This document shows, piece after piece, positions 36,920 to 49,984 of a stretch of 64,000 nucleotides of DNA. The stretch spans positions 62,412,672-62,476,671 of the forward strand of contig NC_088708.1 of assembly GCF_963576615.1 (NCBI RefSeq). The letters are read 5' to 3'. The translations under genes were made by a program, and so were the position numbers. Each line of letters begins with the position of its first letter. The first letter of the stretch is position 1. Origin of the DNA: Watersipora subatra (taxonomy: Eukaryota; Bryozoa; Gymnolaemata; Cheilostomatida; Watersiporidae). Below the pieces are notes generated by a model, which saw nothing but the letters and a program-made list of their open reading frames with translations, did not search any database and was not told where the DNA came from.

Positions 36920-37777
36920 AGCATCGGCTTTGACCCCACAAGTGGAGTAAACAACTTGCTCGCAATTCTCAACTCAACCAATGCTACGCCGTCTGACATG
37001 AAAGTTATGCGTGTTCAGTGTACACGCGTAACACTGAACACACACCGCAGTCAATGATATAATGTACCAGCATGCTCTTTCCTAGAACTAACTGATTTTG
37101 GCAGAATCTTTGGACAGCATTTAGATGTTAAATACGCTGAATGCCTATGCTCGCATGAAACAGCTTACCATGGTCCTGTATGCTTGTATGCAAGCTTTAC
37201 ATAGAGCATTTCTTACTTTTTTTCAGCATCTTTTAGCTTTTTTCAATGTTGTTCAATCATGGTGTATTTTTCATGATTTTGTTCAGACTCTTCATTAAGT
37301 ACACTATAAAATGTTGTAGATGAACTTAATTATACTATTGCTGTAACTATAACTGCTGTTACCACGGTTGTTCTTAAAAAAGTTTTTTGCAGCACCCAAT
37401 GTTCTTGTTTTTTAGTAAAACACTTTTCAATTTCAAAAAGGCATTCTACATTTGCTAAAGTTCATTATAGGCCTACTTTAATTGATTTCCAACAAAATCT
37501 ATGCCATACCATTTTTTGTAGTCTCAGTGTGCAGATGAGAATTTCTTTGTAGGAACTATTGGAACTACATTAGAACTCATATTGGAACTTTGAAAATATG
37601 AAACAGATACTAACTTTATTAAAAAAAAGTTATATTTTATTGCAATATATTTTTTATTACAGAAGTAATTATTTTATTATATTATCATTAATATCAGTTA
37701 TTACTTGAACCACAAGCAAATGTCTCCAGGAAGTTTAGTACATTAGAGCTGTATCTGAATGTTGTAATAAGTACACT

Positions 37778-37844
37778 ATTAAATACAACTAATACAATAT
37801 ATTAAATACAACTAATACAATATATTAAATACAACTAATACAAC
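37778..37844. repeat. 23-bp tandem repeat, about three copies
   Basis: Unit starts ATTAAATACAACTAATACAA; consecutive copies begin at 37778, 37801 and 37824. Confidence 0.92.
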
Positions 37845-38735
37845 TGATTTGTTGTGCGGTGTGCCAAACTCTTACTCCCACAAAAAATAGAAAGCCTTTC
37901 AAAAACTTTGCCTTCTATTCTTTAGCAAACGGCACAAAAATATTTTGTATTACTACAAGGAAACATCTAAGACCAATAAGTGTCTCAAAGCATGGCGAAC
38001 ATACGTGATAGTTGTCTGTGAGGTTTTTTTTATCGCAATTTTCTGAGGGCAGATAACTCCGGCGAAAGGATTGCGTCATTTGAACTTTGCATACTTAGAT
38101 CACAAGGTGCCAATAGCTCTACAGCCTTCTGAATAGCTACATAGCTATATAGCTATTATTCAAATCTATATGTGTGAGATCTGAGAGCAAATGTTAGACT
38201 CATTTGTTTTCCTATTTACTTCCGTAGGAACCTGAAAATATGACCTTTTCTGACTCAAACTATTGATTCTAATCACCTTGTAATTAATGGCAACATTATT
38301 TGCCCTCTAACTCATAACTACTCATCATAATAGTTTGATGCAATCAACAGAATAGCTACAATACACCGAGTTTGGTAAGAATGTCTAGACAATTGAGTTA
38401 CTCAAGCATTTTCCTTGTAGAATTTCGATAGTCTAGTTAGCAATTAATGCTCTCTTTTCCATCTGTCTCAGTGTCATTTTCTCATTAATTGTTACCTGGT
38501 AATAGAATGTCATATAACACTCTAGGCTAATATTTTCAGCAATAGATATGCGCATGGCATTAAAAAAGAATCTGATAGTCAATAATGGTTACAAAACACA
38601 ATTAAACGTGTTTGTGGTCAAGCCTGATTGGCTCTGAATGTGCCAACCAACTTGTAGGCTCCCCGCCGTAGCCACTCTTGCGTGCTACATTAATTTCAGG
38701 GAAAGTTATCAGTGCCACAAGGGTCAAGTCTAGAC

Positions 38736-38743
38736 TATATATA
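38736..38743 (+). promoter_or_regulatory. Candidate TATA box of the M4 protease gene
   Basis: TATATATA, in the context GACTATATATACATG, lies 109 bp before the chosen ATG at 38852, leaving room for a start site near 38765 and a short 5' UTR. It helps decide between the ATG at 38852 and an in-frame ATG at 38678 that lies upstream of the TATA. Confidence 0.45.
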
Positions 38744-38851
38744 CATGCAGATGAATGTGAGACTCGCACATGTAACATTGGCCAGCATAAGAGCTGCTTT
38801 ATATTTTTAACGATTCCTTCTTGGGGAAACTTATATCGCGATCTTTTAAAT

Positions 38852-41800
38852 ATGAAAGGTGGAATTACTTTTGTACTTACAGTGACAATCCTTCTACACA
38901 TTGGTGAGTAGATTTTTTAGTCAGTAAGAAGGTTTATGTAATAACAAATGTGTCAGCAGAAAACCTCAGAACAGTTCTACAGAGAACAGGAAGTGAACAA
39001 TTGATAGCTCAGTCGATCCATTCTTGAATTTCAAGAATTACTTCACTACACGCATGTATGTTTTTAAGGTTGGGATACTTAGCTTAGTTCAATGATAAGC
39101 CTCACAATAGATTAATGAGGCTAGATAAAAGCATGATTTAGCTAAAGGACTAGCTCGGTTTGTGTCTACAAAGGCAGACAGAACACCTAGCTGCTATTTT
39201 GACTTTTAGTTTTGGTAGGAAACTTGATTTATTTTTGTCGTAACAGAGTCTTCTATAAAAAAGTTTCAATAAGACACAGTGTGTGTATAACAACTAGACA
39301 AACACACTACATGGCCTAAACTCTTGTCTCCTACCAATCTTATCACTCACCATAGAAGACCCATAGTGGCTTTGCTTTTCCTGCTTCCTTTACTGAAATC
39401 TCAAACTAAGAGGAAATTCCACTAATTCATGTCAGCTTTCAAGTAACCTACTAGTAAGTGAGATCAATATATGTGCACCTAAGCAAGTCCTCATCAAGTA
39501 ATGTTTCTCATTAAATTACCTCACTAAGAAGTTTTTGATTATTAGGTTATATCTACAACACTGACTTACAGAGAACTGAGCAGAAGGATGTAACATAATT
39601 CGGGCAGTTGTGACTCATGCTATAGCAAAGTTGAACGCCTTCGGCTGACGTATTCCAGTTACATAACACTTTGAAGGATAGCAATCATGTTAATACTCTG
39701 CATAGCCTGGGGCAATAGCTTTTGAACCAACCGCATTTGATTTAATTACTTAGCTGAAGACAATTGTGGCTTCTAAACGGCCGCCGCGTGTGCACTAAGT
39801 ACTTGTGTTCTTCCGTGATGATCAATAGTGGGTTTCTTCCAGCCTTTGATTATTACGCTACTTCCTTTCTTGTTGGAGAGGAAAGAGGACTATTAAAAAT
39901 GGCTGTCTAATGTTGGTCAAATGGAAGACCACCAACATAGTGTAACTAAGAACTACTAAAGCGCAGCACTGATAGGTTGGCATGATAAACTCACTTGAGA
40001 CAGCTATCAGTGGCGAGTTTATACAGTAGCACTAACCATGTTTTCCATTTATTAATACACAGATGTTTAAATCGTTTATTTATGTAACGGGTATAATTTT
40101 TTTACCAAAAATGGTGGCTGTACGCTTAATGATTTTAAGCAATAGTATTCAAGGCACTACTAAAAGGCACTTCAAGAAATTTAAAGTCTCTACATTCTGG
40201 GTTGAGTCAGTGTAGAAGGCTTGTCACCAATTTATCAGCAACTTGGTGTTTCAGTGCATTGGTCCAAATCGGCAAATACCAAGTTTGCTGTCAATCATTA
40301 GTGTCACCATGCTTTATAGGAAGTCATTACAAATTAACACATCCCCTTATCTATATTTTGATTTGATTCATTTCTCAATGAACTTGCGAATAGTTTCTTG
40401 ACTTCATATATCTTTGAATGTAAGTACACTCAACTGCCACTCCAAAAGTTTGAGGTTGTTGACTAAGCAAGAAAGAATTATTTTGTTTTTGACAGATAAT
40501 TGTTTTATCAAACTCATCAGCCCTTACTAGCGGTAGTAAAATAATCTTTCTCACAAACAATATTCTGTCTATCTCTTTCAGTCGAAGCTGCAACACGAAT
40601 ACGAAAAACGGCGAGCCAATTTAACAGCAGTTTAAACACCGGACAACTTTCAGATGAAATACTGGCGACACAGTTGGCTGCTGCCTCCGATGCGTCATAT
40701 AGCCTTACGAATGACAACAATCGAGGTACTGAAATGATGCTATTTTACTATAAACAATATACGTAGTGCGTACAGCTTCACACCAGCTCACTTATTACTG
40801 AAGAAAATCATACATATATGTAGATCTATGATATTTCCGTTTATGAAAAATGTTATAACTACATGCAAATGAGAATATTACAAAACGCTGATCAGGTGCA
40901 CTCCATGCCTTTCTAATTTTGCCTGATTCTTTTCTTCAGCTGTCTTAAGTTCTGGATTTGTCCTCCGCATTCCTTTTGCTCAGTACGCCGGTTCATAATT
41001 GAATTAATGCATTCCTAGGAAATCCTAGTGGAAGACGCCTTGATACAATGCCTCCGGAGCCGTCTGTGGTTAACTTGACTGCAGAGGAAGTGGCCAACCG
41101 ATACCCCTGGATCATAAATCCACAAGCCAGTAAGTACCTCATGATAATTATATGCTGCCATCCGCTACATATATCATAATGCAGAGGGTAACATATGTGC
41201 TGAGCCAATGTTTACCAATTCTAGAGCAGTTGGTTTTTGAGCAAGGCTGGGCCATGTTGAGAAAAGTCTGAGGTATGCGGGTCGCAATTGCTTGGGTAAG
41301 AGGAGTTAACTCTATAGTATAGCATTAACAGTTGGTCATAAATACACATCGCAAACTATTTTATAAAACATCGTTTTTGCCCTCTGGTTACCTGAAAATT
41401 TAAAGGACGTCTGTCTATGAAGTTGTTTGGCTTGCATAGACATAGGAAGGGGTTTTTATAGCAAAAATAAGCTGCCAGCTTGATCCAATATAGAGAATAC
41501 GTGAGTGATTGCAAAGCTCCAGCCTACAAAATAAGCATGTCAGAGATGAAAATAAAAAAGTAGTTTTATGAAAACATTTACTACAAAAGGATAAGTCCTC
41601 TACTAACATCGAGTTGTTTGTAACAAAATTGACTCCACAAAATCCGGTTGGGATGTAGCAATGAAAAGAAACGTTTTACAAATCAGTATATTAAAACTGC
41701 ACAATTGTACACTTTGACTGGCCTGCCTATGTATCAGTGTAATAGTGAGTAGCTTATACCTAGTAATAGAATATTCACCCGCTATTTCACATCTTCCCAT

Positions 41801-44800
41801 TTAGGGTACGAGTTGCTTGTGACTTGAAAATATCTGGATCTTTCTTCAGAAAAAGATTACCAGTTTTACTAAAGAAAAAACACAAACTCATAACTTCTAC
41901 ATTTGCGCTCATTACAATAATTTAAATCCTGGAAAAATAACACAATATTTTTTTTGTTGCTTCTAGTAATAGACGCAGTAAATCCTGTGCCAGAGGTTGT
42001 GCAACCTGAATCTGTGACAATTATTGATGGAGACATCCACAATCGGGTGTCACCGGAAGGTGGTCAAGTCAAAAAGACAAAATTCAACAACCCGTCACAT
42101 CTACGAGATCTGCTGACAGGACTCAACCAAGATAACTATGATTTTGTAGTCACTCAAGGAATTCCTAAAGACAATGAAACTTACAAGGTTTGTGCAATTT
42201 GTTTTTGACTTCTCAGTTATCCTGTTAACATCTTTGTTACTCTTTTAGAAAACTGCAAACTACATTCGCTCTTTTATCGTAGGTACGCATGAATCAAAAA
42301 TGGCGAGGTCTCAAGATTTATGAAACATCCTTGGTTCTGGATCAAGAAAGCAACAGCAATTTGATCCTTGAGAGTACAGAAGGAGAGTACCTGTCTGGAA
42401 TTGAGGATGATATTTACTCTGAGTTGCCATCATTTTCTGAGGACGAAGCGTTACTGATCGCTCTCACCCATAACACAGACCAATTAGCAGAAATACAACA
42501 TGTAAGACATGCATAGACATTAGCTCTGAGACTTAGTTTCATTGCTCCACTTCACTCTTGTCAACTGAAATTCATAAATGATCCAAAAGCAAGTAAATAT
42601 TTGTATATAATGAGTAGGCTACCAATTTCAGATTCCCTCAATTGTGTACTCTACAACTATACTGTTCATATTTTTAGTCTTTTATTTCTACTGTATGCAT
42701 ATTGATGACTACCCTATTTACATTGATATAAGTTGTTTTCAAAAGGCTCCTATATCGTATGAAGTTCTAGTCAATAACTTTGTGTTGTACCCAGGCTCCA
42801 CAATATCCACTAAACTATACGGATAGGACAGCTTGTATAAATACTTTTGCCTACAGTGTATCTGTCTATACTTCATGAAGTGTATACATGTATGTATACA
42901 CATCATGATATATATACACTTTATGATATATATATACACTTCATGATATATATTATGATATATACTTCATGATATATACATGTATGTATACATGTATGTA
43001 TACACTTCATGATATATATATATTTTATAATATATACTTTATGATATATATATTTTATGATATATACTTTATAATATATATATTTTATGATATATACTTT
43101 ATGATATATATATACACTTTATGATATATATATACACTTCATGATATATATATATATATTTTATGATATATACTTTAAAGATATATATATTTTATAATAT
43201 ATACTTTATGATATATATATTTTATAATATATACTTTATGATATATATATTTTATGATATATACTTTATGATATATATATTTTATAATATATACTTTATG
43301 ATATATATTTTATAATATATGCTTTATTATATATACATTTTATAATATGTACTTGATGATATATGTATTTTAAAATATATACTTTTTGATATATATATTT
43401 TATAATATATACTTTATGATACATATATTTTATAATATATACTTTATGATATATACTTTATGATATATATATATTTTATAATATATACTTTATGATATAT
43501 ACTTTATGATATATATATATTTTATAATATATACTTTATGATATATACTTTATAATATATATATAAGTATAAATAGTTGGTTGTCCTACGTTTATATTTA
43601 AAAGTAGTTCTATGAGTAAAAATAAATAAGATAAGGTGAGATTCAAAGCTACAAAAGAACTCTACACTAATAGTAATAAAGGGAGTAACTGTTTAGACTA
43701 AAACTTATACTGTCGAGAAGAAAACTTGAACTTACCAGGTAGGTTTTAGTTTATATATATGCACACACACGCGTGCGCCCACGCGCGCATCCGTACACAT
43801 ATCCAATTCTGCTATAATAGGATATACATGTATATATCCCATAGATATATATATTTATATATATATATAGATTTATATATATATAAATATATATATATAT
43901 TTAGATATATATATTTATATATATGCCTGTATATATATGAAGACCTCAACGGGAGAACGATCGATATCATATGTATATATTATATATAGTGATATATATT
44001 ATATATCACTAAGGCGCGTGTGACTATCGCTAAAAATTTTCTTTTCAGCAATCCGTCGAGTTACTGGTCGATACAATTGGAGAGACAGCAGTTCTTGCTT
44101 ACAAGGTTAACTACTACGTGGCAAACACAACTACAAATGAAATTGCTAGAGATCTGTCCAGTTCAACCGAGGAGCCAGCGCAGCTGTCATATAGGGAATG
44201 TGTACAGGCTTGCAGAAGAGGCAGGCATTATCGACGCTGCCGAAAGACCTGTGAGTCATCGAGTCAAAGTAAGAGAATATATGTTAACTCCAATAAAAAT
44301 TTATGCAAAACAAACAACAATGGTTGCAGACTGAAAAGATTGGAACCATCACCAGTCGTATGTGTTTCTTTGCTGTAGGCTCTGGCAGTCAGGAGACGCC
44401 TGTATTGTCTGAGCCGGAAGTACACCAAGTAAGCAAACGGCAATGGGTATTTGTGAATGCTCACACCAGAGTGGTAAGTAGCCAGCAAGAGTAACTCTGC
44501 TTTTGTTTGAAAACTTCACCCGTGCCATTCTCTGGCAGCAGTGTGCTCTCTGGCAGCAGTGTGCTCTCTGGCAGCAGTGTGCTATCTGGCAGTAGTGTGC
44601 TCTCTGGTAACAGTGTGCTCTCTGGCAGCAGTGTGCTCTCTGGCAGCAGTGTGCTCTCTGGTAGCAGTGTGCTCTATGGCAGCCGTGTGCTAAGTAAAAT
44701 CGGTTCTTAGACACTCACATATCTGTTCGATTAGTGATTTATAGGATGTAAACATCCTTGGTGTGATTCCCATAGATTTGCACCATTTATGTCCAGTTAT

Positions 44801-47800
44801 GCAGCATCATGTCTCATGATATCATGTGGTCTCCTTTCACTCATCATACCATGTGGTCTCCTCTCACTCATGATATCATGTAGTCTCTTCTCACTCATGA
44901 TACCATGAGGCCTGCTCTCATAATTGTAATTTTGTAATAAACCACACAGGTGTATAAAAGTTGGGATGGACTGGCTAGCATGCAAAGACCAACAAGAGTT
45001 TCTCTCAAAACAGGAAACCCTAAATATGGCATCAAGGTAGGGAACCATGATTCCGTTAACAACACATTCATATGACATTAGTACAGATAGACACAGGCAA
45101 TATACTGCCATCTCATGTAACCACCATCCAGGGAAGGTCCTGCATATTTCACTCTTGCTATGATGATATTATTCTCCATCAAGGCGCATAGAATAAACTG
45201 CATGCTGGGCATTGTCGATATAATCATATGTAAAAATATACTAACAATAGATTAAAGAGCGTAGCTGTGCCAAATGTATACTTTCTGAAAAGCGTTTTTT
45301 TCTATCCATTTTCTGTTCAACCCTTCGATTACTAGCGCTTTCAGAATTCATAATGTTAACAGAAATGTCTGCTTCTCTAGGACTATACAGAACTCGTGTA
45401 TAAGGACACAAGCACTGAGCAGTGCTACTACCGTAAGCCCCTCAGTGGCGGAAGTGTCTTGAGGGTGAGTTGAAAGTCCTGTAATGTTGTCTGTTGGCAC
45501 AAAGTTATCTAAAGTCACCGTAGAGTAGCACTTAAATGCTCACCCGTATACCGAAGTGGCTATGGCAATACAGTTACGACCAAACTGGTTTTCATATGAC
45601 AGCTTATATTAAAGTATTCTCTCACTTATCAAAAACCTTTAAAACCATTAAAATTGAGCAATTTGAATTCACGAGACATGAATTCTACTACATTACTGAG
45701 TTGAAAAACCATCAAACGGAAGAAAAACATTTTGCGAAGTTATCACTCATTCTATTGATTTAAGCATGACTCTTTACCTTCCGGTGCAAGGAACTAGGAT
45801 ACATAAAAGTTGAGGACAATTTATACTGACAACTTTGAATTTTTAACAGAGAAAAAAGAAGAGAACACTTGCTATTCGTAGCCAAAGAATTTTTTTAGTT
45901 CACTTATGCATTCCTTGGAAGCGACCATGGTTTATATGAATATTTTATTGGCTGTCGTCCAACTAGCATCTGGTGTGTTTACATACATGCATAATGTTTA
46001 TGTGATGTTGAAGGTGTTCGACCAGAACTCTGCCAGCATGGTAGATGGTGAGATGTTTGCTTGCAATGAAGCAGTTCTTGAAGCTTATGATTCAACGAAT
46101 GGGGCAGCAAGTCCCAGAAACTCAGCCTACAAATGGGCTAGTGAGGTTATTAACTTCTACAAACAAACTGCAAGCAGCAATTGGAACTTTGATGTGAGTT
46201 TCTGTTGGTAGTACGATTGTCCTCTTTATATTAGCTTCATATTTGTAGCCATACCTAAATAAACAGTTCCTTTACCATCACCGTTCGTAATCACAACCTT
46301 TAGTTATTGAAGCTGCAGATTGGTCACCCTTCAAACAGCGTATGTCTTCCTAGATAAAGCTAATCATGGCTATCTTGATAGGTTAAATTCATACAAATAC
46401 GAAGAAAGTTTAATTTTAGTTTCAAGTCTGTTTGAGTAATAGCTTCTCAAGTACACACATGTTGCAGATTTGCAGATTGCATTGATCTATGCAAATATGG
46501 TTTTTAGGTGAACATAGAGATCCACCACTATGGCTCAAGGGCAGTATGGAATGGATGGTCAATACAGCTGGGAGATGGAGATGTGTAAGTTCTCCTAATC
46601 AATATGAAACATGCAGATATGTATGACTCGTCAGGCTGAGAACATGCAGATATGTATGACTCGTTAGGCTGAGAACATGCAGTTATGTATGACTGGTTAG
46701 GCTGAGAACATGCAGATATGTATGACTTGTTAGGCTGAGAACATGCAGATATGTATGACTCGTTAGGCTGAGAACATGCAGATATGTATGACTGGTTAGG
46801 CTGAGAACATGCAGATATGTATGACTTGTTAAGCTGAGAACATGCAGACATGTATGACTCGTTAGGCTGAGAACATACAGATATGTACATGTATGACTGG
46901 TTAGGCTGAGTCTAGTTATCACTATCATATGGAATCAATCATGTATTGTAGGTGGTTCTATCCTATGGCAACCCCTGACATCATAGCGCATGAGATGGGA
47001 CACGCCTACACCGATTACAATTCTCACCTGGAATATTACTCCCAGTCTGGCTGCATTAATGAAGCCTATGCTGATATTCTTGGTAAGTGTCACACTACCT
47101 TTCACTTCTTCTCCTTACATGCATTAGCCGTCTTAAATAGGTTAAAGTCCACCAACTCATCTGACTCATCTGACATCTGACATTTTTATTTGTACAAGAC
47201 CAATTCATCACGCCTTATGAAGCTCAGTTTAGCCTCTGTTCTGGCTTTTGACAGTAATCTTGTCACTTGAAAAGCTCTGACCAGCTGTGATGTCCAGTTG
47301 GCAGCCTTTGACTAGCGATTTTCCATTTACAGTGACGATCGAAAAACTTTGAGCGAGCTTGCGAAAAAATAACTTTCACCAGCGAAAAAGTACATTTATA
47401 TATCATTATCTTTGCTAATTTTTATTAAAGGTATAGATAAGGCAACTATATGTTTTTGAAATTTTTAGAAATTACCCTATCTGATTCTGGCAAGTATTTT
47501 GTCCTTAGGTTGTGATCTACATATGATATTGCCCTGTAAGTCTGGACCCAAAGTAGATATATCCCAATTTTTATTTATGCATATTTATACATGATTGCAA
47601 GCTGAATGTCTATTTTATTCTTTGAAACTTGTCACTTTTCACTGAATTTAAAAAAACATTTATCCTATCATTTCAACTGCTTCCACATTCATCACATAGA
47701 TCTAAAATTAATTCATTTTAAGACTCAATACTAAAATATGTTCTTAGAATAATTTAGTTTTCAATGAGCTTCCCTTTGGTTTTCTGAATTACAAATCTAT

Positions 47801-48754
47801 TTATAATTTTTGCATAGATTTTTTATTCACCTCTTTTGCTTGATAAATATATCGTTTTGGCATAGAAAAAGTGTGCATCACTGTTTAAAAGTTGTGTGTT
47901 CGTACTACTTTTAGCTTCTGCTTTCATGGATTCCTTCTTTGGATACACGGCAGATTTGGTCTACCTCATTGGCCACCTCAATGTCAAATCTGCTGGGCCA
48001 AACCGTGACCTTTGTGATCCCCGCAATAGCAATCTCATTTTTTACGATGAGAAGAGGCCGATTATAAGTGAGTCAGTTTTGCATTTTTCTCAGCAGTCTG
48101 TCATCTCATACTGTATGAATACAAATTCAAAACTTGTTCTTTTGTGGCTTTTGTAAACTAGCGTCACGGTTACAATTTTCTTATGGTTGCTCTATCATGA
48201 CTGGTTGTAGTTAGTGCACTGGACTACACTCAATACACCGGCATACATAACTGCAGTGCTCTCTACAGCAAAGCCTTTTGCAATCTCAGCAAAACTTCAG
48301 GATGGAATATAGAACAAGCCTTCAAGGTCAGTCTACAGCAGACATATCAAATTAAGTTGCAAATTTAATTTGCAGTTGATTTTGACACCAATTTAAATAA
48401 CACTTTTGATTTGCAGTTAAATCCGGAAACTCATTTCAAAACATCCTATTCCCTTCAGTCTAAGGCGGCATCTGTTGACCATACCACATTCTGTTCTTGT
48501 TAATTTAGTAGCAAATACAGTGTTTGGTCAATATTGCCAAGGCTTTAACTTCATTCAACAAGTATGGTCTGTTTTCTTAGGTATTCAACGCAGCCAACAC
48601 AGTCTACTGGACACCTAAGGAGACGCTACAATCAGGCGCCTGCGGTGTGCGCAAAGCTGCATTCGATTTGAAGAATACAAATCAAGCAATGAAAGATGTA
48701 GATCTCGCTTTCGCTGATGTGGACATAGCCTGCAATGATGGCTCGAATGTATGA
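38852..48754 (+). CDS. Secreted M4-family (thermolysin/pseudolysin-like) metalloprotease, 15 exons, 681 aa
   Basis: Predicted zinc endopeptidase made as a secreted preproprotein. Exons: 38852-38903, 40582-40725, 41019-41129, 41967-42187, 42283-42501, 44049-44250, 44379-44473, 44950-45036, 45381-45464, 46014-46193, 46508-46584, 46952-47082, 47915-48067, 48211-48326, 48581-48754; GT-AG, phase kept. Exon 1 is a signal peptide (MKGGITFVLTVTILLHI). Residues about 60-348 look like an FTP/PepSY-type propeptide ending in RQWVFVNAHTRV. The catalytic domain shows GDGDVWFYPMATPDIIAHEMGH: zinc ligands His504 and His508, base Glu505, third ligand Glu528 in NEAYAD, and catalytic His598 in TGIHNCSALYSKAF. 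The GACGVRKAA end matches Pseudomonas elastase/vibriolysin better than thermolysin. A Cys- and Arg-rich insert lies at 300-317. Animal M4 genes are unusual and probably descend from a bacterial gene, now rich in introns. An in-frame ATG at 38678 would add a non-signal extension. Confidence 0.92.
42879..43568. repeat. AT-rich minisatellite in M4 intron 5
   Basis: Many diverged tandem units of roughly 28-34 bp built from TATACTTTATGATATATA and TATTTTATAATATATA, opening with palindromic ATACATGTATGTATACA segments. No coding signal. Confidence 0.9.
43752..44012. repeat. CA/CG-rich then TA microsatellite in M4 intron 5
   Basis: A purine-pyrimidine alternating block (ACACACACGCGTGCGCCCACGC and relatives) is followed by (TA)n. 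The CG-rich alternating part could adopt Z-DNA. It ends about 35 bp before exon 6. Confidence 0.85.
44534..44692. repeat. 18-bp minisatellite in M4 intron 7
   Basis: About nine copies of an 18-bp unit (GGCAGCAGTGTGCTCTCT) beginning some 60 bp after the exon 7 donor. The unit length is a multiple of three, which yields a spurious GSSVLS open frame. Confidence 0.95.
44808..44920. repeat. 27-bp minisatellite in M4 intron 7
   Basis: About four copies of a 27-bp unit containing CATGTGGTCTCCTCTCACTC, ending about 30 bp before the exon 8 acceptor. Confidence 0.9.
46598..46912. repeat. 33-bp minisatellite in M4 intron 11
   Basis: About nine near-identical 33-bp units (GGCTGAGAACATGCAGATAT and 13 more bases), filling nearly the whole intron between exon 11 and the exon 12 that encodes HEMGH. 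Open frames inside are repeat artefacts. Confidence 0.95.
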
Positions 48755-49030
48755 CATAGAAGTGGGGCGGCCTGAACGACTATCACTCATTCCTTATTCC
48801 TGATGATGACAATCAAAAAACTCATCTCACCAAAATGCAAAAGTTTTGCTTCTATCATTTTTATATTGACTCACCAGCAGCAGTGAGATTTATGTATACT
48901 TCACTCCATTATTTGGAGTATTGAAATATATATTTGGTATGAAATTGATTCTACGGTTGAACGTAAGATGCTATTATATTTTCAGTAGTCTAAAGCAAGC
49001 GGTAGACCTGATCAAAAAATCAAAATTTTC

Positions 49031-49036
49031 AATAAA
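49031..49036 (+). terminator. Candidate poly(A) signal of the M4 gene
   Basis: AATAAA, 277 bp after the stop codon and the first on this strand downstream of it. Confidence 0.45.
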
Positions 49037-49984
49037 TTACGATAACATAACTTATATTGGTGCCTTTACAAAAGTTGTTGAGTCATTTACCATCTGAATT
49101 CGTAAAGCTTTTGTACCTGAAGAATTGAATTGATCCTTGACATTATGAGTTTCGCCTTTCGAAAAGCTCTGAAAGATGAAATGTTTGTTATATTTTTGGT
49201 TAGCCAAGTCTCAAACGCTTATTGCTTGAGACTAAAGATATAGTTGCGAACTTGCACCAGAACATAGTTAAATATGGACTTTTACTATTCCACTGGTACC
49301 AACATGGTACTGGTAGCAATAAATATTAGTGAAAGTTTAGTTAGACAAATAATGCGACCAGCTCATAACTTTACTGCCATAAAAAAGGTTAGCAAAAATA
49401 ACAAAGAAAAGCAGCTCATATCATTAATTACTTTGGTTATGCTTCATGATCTAAAAAAACATCAGGTTTATTTTGTTATGCACTTAAAGCAATAGACTCA
49501 GGCAAAAAAGTGATACATGGTAGTTTGCACAAGGTTATACATAATTTTTGAAAGAAAAGCATACACTTCTATTCTATTAATAAGATTTCATAAAGCAGCC
49601 TGAAACTCTTGAGCCTGTTATTTGAAAGTCAATCCTGACTCTAAGCAATGGCTGCCAGCAGTTTATCGTGCATATTCTGAACAGGTTTGTTATCATTTGC
49701 TTGCCATGCATAAATGTTAGACTGTTTCATGTATAAAGAAAAAATGTGAGATATCATTTCATCAGCATTCAGTGAGAATAATGGCTTTAAGAAAATTTCA
49801 CAAGTCAAGTTTTTTTGACGCTCAGTTGTATCTGAAGGCCTATGATTGTGAATTTGTCTAAAAACCCTGGTATCTTGAAGAGAATGTGAAGTAAGCAGTT
49901 TAAAGTAAATTGAGCCATTCAAGTCCGACATTGCAGCATCAAGTTATTGACTCCCGGTCCTAAATCATCATGGTAAGGACACCT
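49037..49984. other. Intergenic, no gene seen
   Basis: AT-rich; the open frames here (49274-49495 plus, 49641-49931 minus) have no recognisable domain. Confidence 0.4.

Larger units (their letters stand above)
29607..38735. other. 9-kb stretch without a recognised gene
   Basis: Between TKFC and the protease gene. An AATAAA at 30358-30363 could serve TKFC but is 750 bp from the stop. I see a tRNA-like segment at 33244-33320, small direct repeats at 36862-36919 and 37778-37844, and a few open frames of 50-80 codons (32840-32998 plus, 33404-33613 plus, 34073-34321 minus) that show no domain I recognise. The rest is AT-rich and featureless to the eye. Confidence 0.45.

Noticed and set aside
38678-38851. 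In-frame N-terminal extension of the M4 protease from ATG 38678
   Set aside because: It would start upstream of the candidate TATA box and bury the signal peptide that begins at 38852.
44349-44714. Open frames with GSSVLS or QRAHCC repeats
   Set aside because: They come from the 18-bp minisatellite in an intron of the M4 gene, not from a gene.
46528-46928. Minus-strand frames with SACSQPNESYI-type repeats
   Set aside because: They are read through the 33-bp intronic minisatellite on the strand opposite the protease gene.
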